Shown here one piece after another: positions 1 through 4,752 of a stretch of 5,611 nt of DNA. The stretch's first letter is position 1. Each line of letters begins with the position of its first letter. Source of the DNA: an uncultured Clostridia bacterium (GTDB lineage: Bacteria > Bacillota > Clostridia > Lachnospirales > Lachnospiraceae). Below the pieces are notes generated by a model. It was not told the origin of the DNA, made no database searches, and saw only the letters and a program-made list of their open reading frames with translations. Position numbers and translations under genes: made by a program. The DNA lies in the NCBI GenBank assembly GCA_946405675.1, contig CAMJIC010000166.1, forward strand, positions 1 through 5,611. The letters run 5' to 3'.

Positions 1-95
1 AGATGAGCGTTTGGACAAGTCAGATGTACAAGTTATTCTGTAACAGATCCTAATCTTTACATCCGGCTGCACAGCTCAAAATACAATCACATGCC

Positions 96-128
96 CGGAT
101 GAGCAGGAGCGTCTGTCCCGCTCATCCG
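96..128 (-). terminator. Strong hairpin downstream of the last WXG100 gene, possible terminator
   Basis: On the minus strand CGGATGAGCGGGA (128-116) pairs with TCCTGCTCATCCG (108-96): 13 pairs with one G-U, around a 7-base loop. It lies about 95 bases after the stop codon at 223. The T-rich tract (TTGTATTTT) comes only about 10 bases beyond the stem, so this is not a canonical intrinsic terminator. It may instead protect the 3' end of the transcript. This hairpin and the spacer repeats are all I see in the 222 bases after copy 5. Confidence 0.45.
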
Positions 129-136
129 CATCCTTC

Positions 137-165
137 GTACGGTGATGCTTTCTGACGCAGAGATC
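137..165. repeat. Spacer repeat, copy A
   Basis: These 29 bases match 4327-4355 at 26 positions, including an uninterrupted GCTTTCTGACGCAGA core. Both copies lie downstream of a WXG100 gene on the minus strand, 58 bases beyond the stop here and 47 beyond it at the other site. Confidence 0.75.
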
Positions 166-222
166 AAAAAGTCAGCCATATAAGATACACAGGTTATTCG
201 TAGCGGATACTTTACAGCAGGA

Positions 223-540
223 TCAGACGATCACCTTCTCCGACAGATTCCCGGAAGCAGCGACGTTGGTCTCCTCAGCCTTGCTGTATTCCTGCGCGAT
301 CGCGTACAGGTGCTTTGCCTCGTTTGAGCAAAGCTCATTAAGCCTCGCGATATCCTCTTCCAAGGACTTAAAACGGGTGACGTATGCCTGCTGGGCTTCA
401 CCGCTCCAGATCCTTCCGGTCAGCTCAAGCACCTTCGTGGTCATGTTTTCCGTCAGGGTCTTGATCTCGTTTCCGGTGTTTTCCATCATCTGAGCCTTAT
501 CCTGCAATTCTTTCGGCGTAACGCGAATGGTTTCTGCCAT
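223..540 (-). CDS. WXG100 family protein (Esx-like), copy 5
   Basis: A 105-residue WXG100 protein with turn W45-S46-G47 (GRIWSGEAQQAY), export motif Y85-S-K-A-E89, and a tail ending NLSEKVIV that resembles the tail of copy 2. The ATG at 540 has AGGAG 7 bases upstream, and the opening MAETIRVTPKELQDKA is typical of the family. It follows copy 4 after 69 bases under the same promoter and is the last gene of the window. A strong hairpin (96-128) and diverged spacer repeats lie downstream. It is probably co-secreted with copy 4; the pairing is inferred. Confidence 0.95.
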   Translation of the reverse strand: MAETIRVTPKELQDKAQMMENTGNEIKTLTENMTTKVLELTGRIWSGEAQQAYVTRFKSLEEDIARLNELCSNEAKHLYAIAQEYSKAEETNVAASGNLSEKVIV

Positions 541-588
541 AATGATTCTCCTCTCTTTCTATCACTTCTGTCACACGACACGGCTGTT

Positions 589-615
589 CATCAGTGATGC
601 GGCTGATGATCAGCC
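589..615 (-). other. Small intercistronic hairpins between WXG100 copies 4 and 5
   Basis: Arms CATCAG (589-594) and CTGATG (603-608) can pair across 8 bases. Overlapping them, GGCTGAT/ATCAGCC (601-615) is a perfect palindrome around one base that covers the stop codon of copy 4. The two structures are mutually exclusive. No T-run follows on the minus strand, so this is not a terminator; a processing or translation-coupling role is possible. Confidence 0.35.
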
Positions 616-906
616 TTTTCCGGAAGCAGTCATGATATTCTGCTGCTCTGCCTTCTCATAAGTCTGGGCAATCTCGAGCAGCGTCGTGCAGTACTTCTCA
701 ATCGCGTTATAGAAATTCCACATCTGGGTCTTGTCTTTCTCAAATGTGCTGTGGAACACGTCATGCGCTTCACCTTCCCACATACCGGCAAGCTCGCTCA
801 CGATCTGCTCAAGAGAGTCTACCTTGGTCTTGTAAGAAGCATTCAGATTCTGAAGCTCGCCTTCCTTTTCCTTTACCTGACTGGATGTTACAGTGAATTC
901 CGCCAT
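610..906 (-). CDS. WXG100 family protein (Esx-like), copy 4
   Basis: A 98-residue WXG100 protein with turn W43-E44-G45 (GMWEGEAHDVF) and export motif Y83-E-K-A-E87, followed by a short EQQNIMTASGKG tail. The start at ATG 906 has a perfect AAGGAGG 6 bases upstream (913-919), which rules out the 16-residue upstream extension (MRGARSACIY...). It is the first gene behind the consensus promoter at 1066-1095 and is followed after 69 bases by copy 5. The WEG/WSG combination of copies 4 and 5 repeats that of copies 2 and 3, suggesting two heterodimeric pairs. The strong promoter and RBS suggest high expression, as is usual for Esx proteins. Family call is firm. Confidence 0.95.
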   Translation of the reverse strand: MAEFTVTSSQVKEKEGELQNLNASYKTKVDSLEQIVSELAGMWEGEAHDVFHSTFEKDKTQMWNFYNAIEKYCTTLLEIAQTYEKAEQQNIMTASGKG

Positions 907-996
907 AAGATACCTCCTTTTTGTATATATGCACGCGGATCTGGCACCGCGCAATACACTTTATCTGTCACCATGCCCTGGAATAATCACGGTAAC

Positions 997-1018
997 TGTT
1001 CAGAACAGGTTCTGAACA
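997..1018. promoter_or_regulatory. 22-bp near-perfect palindrome in the leader of copy 4
   Basis: Two exact 10-base arms, TGTTCAGAAC and GTTCTGAACA, are separated by only 2 bases, the geometry of a binding site for a dimeric repressor. It lies about 40-60 bases after the predicted transcription start and about 90 bases before the ATG at 906. The GAAC/GTTC core resembles LexA half-sites, but the 2-base spacing differs from the Firmicute LexA box, so I do not assign a regulator. As RNA it would form only a tight, unstable-looped hairpin. Confidence 0.6.
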
Positions 1019-1025
1019 ATTACGA

Positions 1026-1058
1026 ATCACGACGGTCAGGATTCAGCGGAATCGTGAT
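1026..1058 (-). promoter_or_regulatory. Inverted repeat at the predicted transcription start
   Basis: Arms ATCACGA (1026-1032) and TCGTGAT (1052-1058) are exact complements, 19 bases apart. They lie immediately downstream of the -10 box, at the predicted start of transcription. They could be operator half-sites or the stem of a leader hairpin; a smaller internal stem (GATTC/GAATC) competes. Regulatory role is inferred from position only. Confidence 0.5.
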
Positions 1059-1065
1059 GATGAAT

Positions 1066-1095
1066 ATTATAATGATGATGGGGATTTAGTGTCAA
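1066..1095 (-). promoter_or_regulatory. Sigma-A type promoter for the WXG100 pair (copies 4 and 5)
   Basis: On the minus strand TTGACA (1095-1090) and TATAAT (1071-1066) are both perfect consensus boxes, separated by 18 bases. Transcription should start near 1059, leaving a leader of about 150 bases before the ATG at 906. The -10 box is flanked on both sides by CAT triplets. This is the only strong promoter I can see in the window and implies separate expression of copies 4 and 5. Confidence 0.82.
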
Positions 1096-1104
1096 ACTCA
1101 ATAC

Positions 1105-1130
1105 CTGACCTCTGCTTCTGACCTGCTTCT
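1105..1130 (-). repeat. Short tandem direct repeat upstream of the promoter
   Basis: On the plus strand CTGACCTCTGCTTCT (1105-1119) is followed, overlapping by two bases, by CTGACCTGCTTCT (1118-1130). The pair lies directly between the stop codon of the AAA-like remnant and the -35 box at 1090-1095. It could be an activator site or merely a slippage product. Confidence 0.5.
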
Positions 1131-1612
1131 TACACCGTTCCCTCATACAGCAGCTTATCGCCCACCTGTACCGGATGAACTCCCTGCTCCTTATCCCTGT
1201 TAAAATTAAAACTCAACATATCTAAAAAAATATCAAAGAGATCACCAAGCTTTGTTCTTTCATTCGCATTTTGGAACAATGCGTCCACTTCGTCCTTTAC
1301 ATCTTTGGGAATTCTTTCCTCCCTTCGGAATTCCCGCCTCAGCAATCTGCAAAATTCTTTTACAAAAGATGCTTCATCTTCAAAACCTGCATCGCCAATC
1401 CCTTCAAAGCTTGTACTTATAACCACATACTGATCTTTTAAAGCCTTAGCCAGCGCAGTGATTGTGGTCGTCTTTCCATACTGTCTTGCCCGGTTGATTG
1501 TAAAAAACTTTCCGGCATCCACAAGCTTCTTAATTTCTTTTACTCTCTCGGAAAGATCAACCATATAGTGCTTTGACGGTATGCATACCGCTGTTGTATT
1601 AAAACGCTTCAA
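1130..1612 (-). CDS. AAA-ATPase-like protein, internally deleted remnant
   Basis: A 160-residue ORF with a TTG start; AAGGAG lies 9 bases upstream (1622-1627). The start is chosen because the family typically opens KRFNTTAVCIPSKHYMVDL. Residues 38-50 carry the P-loop, TINRARQYGKTTT, characteristic of AAA-ATPase-like proteins (Pfam AAA-ATPase_like with a C-terminal DUF1703-type nuclease-like domain). Residues 121-132 (KLGDLFDIFLDM) should lead into the Walker B strand, but the sequence passes straight to LSFNFNRDKEQGVHPVQVGDK, which matches the extreme C-terminus of full-length members. Those are roughly 500-550 residues, so some 350 residues, including Walker B and the nuclease core, are missing in frame. 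G+C is about 41% (194 of 470 bases counted), well below its neighbours, suggesting foreign origin. It is probably non-functional, though the ORF and RBS are intact. It is not an obvious immunity protein. Confidence 0.8.
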   Translation of the reverse strand: MKRFNTTAVCIPSKHYMVDLSERVKEIKKLVDAGKFFTINRARQYGKTTTITALAKALKDQYVVISTSFEGIGDAGFEDEASFVKEFCRLLRREFRREERIPKDVKDEVDALFQNANERTKLGDLFDIFLDMLSFNFNRDKEQGVHPVQVGDKLLYEGTV

Positions 1613-1621
1613 CCTTGATCT

Positions 1622-1627
1622 CTCCTT
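1622..1627 (-). promoter_or_regulatory. Ribosome binding site supporting the TTG start at 1612
   Basis: The minus strand reads AAGGAG here, 9 bases before TTG at 1612. Together with the family-typical N-terminus KRFNTT, it supports a TTG start over the internal ATG 16 codons downstream. Confidence 0.65.
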
Positions 1628-1678
1628 TCCTTCGCAGACTGAAAACGCGGTGAGGCCTGCATGAATCCCGGCAAAGTG

Positions 1679-3463
1679 TTACCATCCGCTGAAGAAATTC
1701 GCGATCGCCTTGCCCGCCGTCTTGAAAGCGTTCCCGACAGATTTCGCCGCGGCTGCGACCGCACCTGCGGCTTTCTGGATACCATTCTTGACAGCATCCA
1801 CGGCACCCTGGACATCGATATCAAATTTTATCTTGAACCCGATCCCAAGGGACGCGCCAAACTCGCACCGAAGCTTTCCGCCTGTTATTCCAATCTTTCC
1901 GCTTACACCGATCCCGACGTTCGCCTCCGCCGTCGCGCCCACCTTGATACCAAGCAGGCCCGCCTTTCCTGAGATGCTTCCCTTTGCCGCATAGGCACCC
2001 GCGCCGCCTTCCGCGGCCAGCTCCAGCTTTCCGTCCACAATGCGCGCCTTCGCGCCGCCTTCCGCTTCCACATGGCCAACCTTGCCGCTTGCGCCGCCCT
2101 CTACACCGGCGATCTGGAAATCCTTCCCCAGAACATCCTTCAGGGCATCCGGCGCATACCCGGCTTTTCCGGAGGCATCTCCCTTCAACACGGATGCGGA
2201 AGCTCCGGCATGGGCATCTGCACCGACCGCCAGTACCTTCCTGCCGTTCTTCACGACATAGTAGACTCCCGCGCCGGCACTGGCTCCCGCGCTGGCTGTC
2301 AGAAGGGACAGACTCGCGGAGCCTTCCGTGTGCTTGCCCTTTTTCTCCGCACTCAGGCCAAATGCCGTAACCGTCTTTTCTTTGTTCCACTGGACGATCT
2401 TTGCCCCTACGATCTCCTTGGAAAAAGCGTTTTTCTTCTTGTCCGCGTCGGTCAGGTGGCGCTCCATCTCCAGCTTCTTCGATCCGTTCGGCTTAGCGGG
2501 ATTCTTCGGAACCCGTTTGCCCTCCCACACGCGGTCGGACCAGTCGTTTCTCAGATCATTAGCGCTGTTCAGGGGATCATGCTTTGCAAAACGGTTGATT
2601 GTCAGTTTATCACCGATTTTTTTCTCCAGGCCGGCCACCCCGGTCGCGAATCTATCAAGACGGCCTGCGGCATCCTTCATACGATAGCTGCCTATGCCCG
2701 TCGGCTCCAGAAAGCTTATGCTCTGGGATGTGGATGTTTTTCCGTAATAAGTGCTGACACTCTCTTCCTCTTTCCCGTCTGCGCCCTTTTGCCTCTTTAC
2801 ATACGCAAGCCAGTAAGAATCCTTGACATCTTTCCATTTCAAAGGGCCTGTCACGGTTGTATGCTTCTCATACCCATACGCCCACGTTCCGGCTGCAGCA
2901 GCCGCTGCGCCGATCCCTGCGCTTGCTCCAACCGTCTTCCTGGCACCCTTGCCGGCATCTCCTGCCGCCTTCCCGGTGCCCTTGCCGGCATCTCCTGCCG
3001 CCTTCCCGGTGCCCTTGCCGGCATCCCCTGCCGCCTTCCCGGTGCCCTTGCTGGCATCTCCTGACGCTTTCCCGGTGCCCTTGCCGGTATCCCCTGACGC
3101 TTTCCCGGCTTCTCCTGCCGAAGAAGTTCCTGCTGATCCTTTTCCGCCGGCTGAAGGAAGCTGCCCTCCCTTCAGGAGCGGCTGTCCAAGAAGCTGCCGC
3201 TGGGCATTGCTGTACCGGGCGGCGCTGAACTTTGCCAGAGCCGCTGCCTGCTCCATACGCTTTGCCTGCGAGGTGAGATTCTCCTGAAGCACTTCGACGG
3301 ATTTGGCAAGCATACCGATCGAAGATGCGCTTCCCGTGATATTGCGCTGCACATCCGAAAGCTGCTGCGCCAGGCTCTGTGCCTTTGTCTTACAGGAAGA
3401 AAGCATCTCCCCGGCTGCCCCGAGGCGGTCCGGATAAACCTTGAATTCTGATTTCTGAGGCAC
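1679..3463 (-). CDS. Candidate T7SS effector: WXG100-like N-terminus, Lys/Ala/Gly repeats, Gly/Ala-rich C-terminus
   Basis: A 594-residue protein starting at GTG 3463 behind a perfect AAGGAGG, 7 bases away. Residues 1-93 are helical and resemble the WXG100-like N-termini of clostridial T7SS substrates, but lack a W-x-G turn (ITGSASS instead) and have Y84-S-N-A-Q88 where Tyr-x3-Glu is usual. Residues 94-120 are a Ser/Gly linker; 121-175 are five 11-residue repeats (KAAGDAGKGTG type). Residues 177-197 form a Gly/Ala-rich hydrophobic stretch. Residues 200-380 are a polar, Trp-containing middle I do not recognise. Residues 382-550 are Gly/Ala-rich with alternating beta-like pattern. Residues 551-594 form a cationic amphipathic helix ending FFSGW. 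There is no signal peptide; cysteines only at 24 and 533. Position behind WXG100 and DUF4176 genes suggests a secreted, possibly membrane-active effector. No catalytic motif is visible; it could instead be structural. Confidence 0.85.
   Translation of the reverse strand: MPQKSEFKVYPDRLGAAGEMLSSCKTKAQSLAQQLSDVQRNITGSASSIGMLAKSVEVLQENLTSQAKRMEQAAALAKFSAARYSNAQRQLLGQPLLKGGQLPSAGGKGSAGTSSAGEAGKASGDTGKGTGKASGDASKGTGKAAGDAGKGTGKAAGDAGKGTGKAAGDAGKGARKTVGASAGIGAAAAAAGTWAYGYEKHTTVTGPLKWKDVKDSYWLAYVKRQKGADGKEEESVSTYYGKTSTSQSISFLEPTGIGSYRMKDAAGRLDRFATGVAGLEKKIGDKLTINRFAKHDPLNSANDLRNDWSDRVWEGKRVPKNPAKPNGSKKLEMERHLTDADKKKNAFSKEIVGAKIVQWNKEKTVTAFGLSAEKKGKHTEGSASLSLLTASAGASAGAGVYYVVKNGRKVLAVGADAHAGASASVLKGDASGKAGYAPDALKDVLGKDFQIAGVEGGASGKVGHVEAEGGAKARIVDGKLELAAEGGAGAYAAKGSISGKAGLLGIKVGATAEANVGIGVSGKIGITGGKLRCEFGASLGIGFKIKFDIDVQGAVDAVKNGIQKAAGAVAAAAKSVGNAFKTAGKAIANFFSGW
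2939..3103 (-). repeat. Five tandem 33-bp units encoding an 11-residue Lys/Ala/Gly repeat
   Basis: Residues 121-175 of the effector are five in-frame 11-residue units: KASGDTGKGTG, KASGDASKGTG, KAAGDAGKGTG twice, and KAAGDAGKGAR. The DNA is GC-rich (43 of 60 bases G/C in 2941-3000) and the central units are nearly identical, whereas the outer units have diverged. This fits recent expansion by slippage or unequal exchange. The protein segment is probably a flexible, positively charged linker between the export domain and the rest of the protein. Copy number is likely to vary between strains. Confidence 0.92.
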
Positions 3464-3470
3464 AGTGATA

Positions 3471-3477
3471 CCTCCTT
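3471..3477 (-). promoter_or_regulatory. Ribosome binding site fixing the effector GTG start
   Basis: On the minus strand this reads AAGGAGG, a full match to the anti-Shine-Dalgarno complement, 7 bases before GTG at 3463. It decides for the GTG start and suggests strong translation of the effector. Confidence 0.85.
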
Positions 3478-3512
3478 ATACACGCAAAACCCTCATGCCG
3501 CTGACATGAACC

Positions 3513-3806
3513 TCATGTATGAGCTCCGCTTTTTCTCGCGGATTCCAGCATCTTCTCGATATTCGGGAAGAATTCCCGGGAGTTGTCATCCATGTACCCG
3601 ACATAATAGACCTGTTCGATACTTTCTTCATTAAAAAGGTACAGATGGTCCAGGCTTTCCAGGCCGTCCGGATAAAGCACGCCTGCATAGTCATAAACCC
3701 TGGTTTCATCATCATCCTTCGTCACGCAGCATCCTGCAATCATCAGCTTCCTGTCACCGTCCTTCAGGAGAACAATGCTCCCGACCGGCAATATTCCTTT
3801 CCACAT
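3513..3806 (-). CDS. DUF4176 family protein, likely T7SS effector accessory factor (copy 2)
   Basis: A 97-residue paralogue of the preceding gene, alignable over nearly its full length: MWKGILPVGSIVLLK, KLMIAGCCV, YDYAGVLYPDG, HLYLFNEESIEQVYYVGYMDD, then a short charged helix. It lacks the Pro/Glu-rich tail of copy 1. I start at the ATG at 3806, matching the paralogue, with AAAGG 9 bases upstream. A TTG at 3833 and an ATG at 3815 are in frame but have poorer ribosome binding sites and add residues (MGKTERMPV) outside the domain. It ends 49 bases before the effector GTG, so it is the gene most likely to be the dedicated partner of that effector. The function is inferred from neighbourhood and family, not shown by the sequence. 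Confidence 0.87.
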   Translation of the reverse strand: MWKGILPVGSIVLLKDGDRKLMIAGCCVTKDDDETRVYDYAGVLYPDGLESLDHLYLFNEESIEQVYYVGYMDDNSREFFPNIEKMLESARKSGAHT

Positions 3807-3884
3807 AACAGGCATCCTTTCTGTCTTTCCCAAGTCAGGATCTGTCGATCACTTGCTTGCCCTTTCATCCGATCGTTCAGCTCC

Positions 3885-4229
3885 TTACGGCTTCTCCACA
3901 ACAGGAGGCTCCGGCTTGATCTTTTCAAGCTCCTCCAGTGGCAGTTCCCCGGACCGCACCCTGGGAAGGAGTTCGTTAACATTCTTATACGCAGCAATCA
4001 GGCGCTCGTCTATATAGCCGACACTGCAAACCTGTTCGATCGCATCACTGTTAAACACATAAAGATGCTCCCGGTCCACATACCCATAGGGATGGAGCAG
4101 CGCAGAATAATCATACAGCACTTTGCCGCTCTCCTCCATCACCTCCTGACAGATCCCGCAGATCACCATCTTCTGGTTTGTGCCTTTCAGGATTACCACG
4201 CTTCCGATCGGAAGCAGACCTTCCCACAT
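3885..4229 (-). CDS. DUF4176 family protein, likely T7SS effector accessory factor (copy 1)
   Basis: A 114-residue protein with the DUF4176 pattern: it opens MWEGLLPIGSVVILK, then a short beta-rich core (QKMVICGIC), a YDYSALLHPYG segment, and HLYVFNSDAIEQVCSVGY. The last 35 residues form a charged helix and a Pro/Glu-rich tail (KPEPPVVEKP) absent from the next gene. DUF4176 genes are commonly found beside T7SS WXG100/LXG-type substrates and are suspected of helping load or target them; the role here is inferred from context. I choose the ATG at 4229 because AAGGAG lies 10 bases upstream (4240-4245). The paralogue starts at the equivalent MWKG, and the longer reading from 4262 would place this RBS inside the gene. 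There is no signal peptide or membrane segment, so it should be cytoplasmic. Confidence 0.87.
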   Translation of the reverse strand: MWEGLLPIGSVVILKGTNQKMVICGICQEVMEESGKVLYDYSALLHPYGYVDREHLYVFNSDAIEQVCSVGYIDERLIAAYKNVNELLPRVRSGELPLEELEKIKPEPPVVEKP

Positions 4230-4326
4230 ACCTACTCTTCTCCTTTCTGCTTTGCATTCCATGCCGGTTGATTGTCCATGCAGATTGATTCCGCCTTTTC
4301 ATCTCTGCCAGCTTCCGGCCGGCTTA

Positions 4327-4355
4327 GTACGGCGAGGCTTTCTGACGCAGATATC
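4327..4355. repeat. Spacer repeat, copy B
   Basis: Second copy of the 29-base element at 137-165 (26 of 29 identical), inside the 172-base spacer between WXG100 copy 3 and the first DUF4176 gene. Next to it, GCCGGC and GCTGGC can form a 6-pair stem on the minus strand. No promoter is evident in this spacer. Confidence 0.75.
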
Positions 4356-4401
4356 GGAAAACCAGAAAAACAATATGCATAGATTAATTCGTGACAGGTC
4401 C

Positions 4402-4713
4402 CTATTGTTTTGCTGTTTCGATCGCCCTCAGCTCCGCGTCGGCGTAGGTCTGCGCGACCGACTCCAGCGTCCTGGCAGCCTCCGACAGCTTACTCGCAGT
4501 GTCGGCCACATCCTCGCCGATCTTTCCCGCCTTTCCCAGGAATACCTGGGCATTGTCGCCGCTCCAGCTCTCTTTCACCGCCAGAAGGCTGTTCTCATAT
4601 TCCCCTTCCGCGAGCTTCTTCACGCCCTGCGCGATCTCCTCCAGCTGGCGGGAGACCTCCTTCAGCCGGGAAAGCTCCGCATAGATCTCATTCTTCCTGT
4701 TCTCATCAGCCAT
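4402..4713 (-). CDS. WXG100 family protein (Esx-like), copy 3
   Basis: A 103-residue WXG100 protein with the turn W50-S51-G52 (KESWSGDNAQVF) and export motif Y90-A-D-A-E94 near the C-terminus. Both flanking segments are rich in Glu, Lys, Ala and Leu, as expected for the two helices. The ATG at 4713 is preceded by GAGGGGG about 10 bases upstream, which is a slightly long spacing. It is more diverged than the other copies: the N-terminus is longer before the tryptophan and there is no hydrophobic tail. It sits 39 bases behind copy 2, suggesting a co-expressed pair. It is followed by a 172-base spacer containing a sequence repeated at the far left of the window (137-165). Family call is firm; partner choice is inferred. 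Confidence 0.92.
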   Translation of the reverse strand: MADENRKNEIYAELSRLKEVSRQLEEIAQGVKKLAEGEYENSLLAVKESWSGDNAQVFLGKAGKIGEDVADTASKLSEAARTLESVAQTYADAELRAIETAKQ

Positions 4714-4752
4714 CTTGCCATTTCCCCCTCACGCCATCCGGTGATCAGGTAA

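Noticed and set aside
907..954. N-terminal extension of WXG100 copy 4 (MRGARSACIYTKRRYL)
   Set aside because: It would read through a perfect AAGGAGG that is correctly placed for the ATG at 906, and has no family similarity.
997..1018. Palindrome considered as a LexA (SOS) box
   Set aside because: The GAAC and GTTC halves are 2 bases apart, whereas the Firmicute LexA box has 4; no SOS-type gene follows.
1821..2390. A 189-codon minus-strand frame overlapping the effector
   Set aside because: Arg/Gly/Cys-rich composition of an out-of-frame reading in a GC-rich gene; no supporting RBS or domain.
2072..3064. A 330-codon open frame on the plus strand antisense to the effector
   Set aside because: Its protein is rich in Arg, Pro, Cys and Leu, as expected from a GC-rich antisense shadow, with no domain character. 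The opposite strand has a perfect RBS and coherent domains.
2939..3103. 33-bp periodic repeat considered as a CRISPR array
   Set aside because: Units are contiguous with no unique spacers, stay in frame, and encode a regular 11-residue motif.
3176..3200. Leu-Leu-Gly at residues 91-93 considered as the LXG motif of LXG toxins
   Set aside because: A three-residue match is not informative, and the N-terminus is far shorter than the roughly 200-residue LXG domain.
3464..3512. Several short CATGAG/CTCATG inverted repeats before the effector
   Set aside because: Stems of 5 bases with alternative pairings and no T-run; too weak to call a terminator or attenuator.
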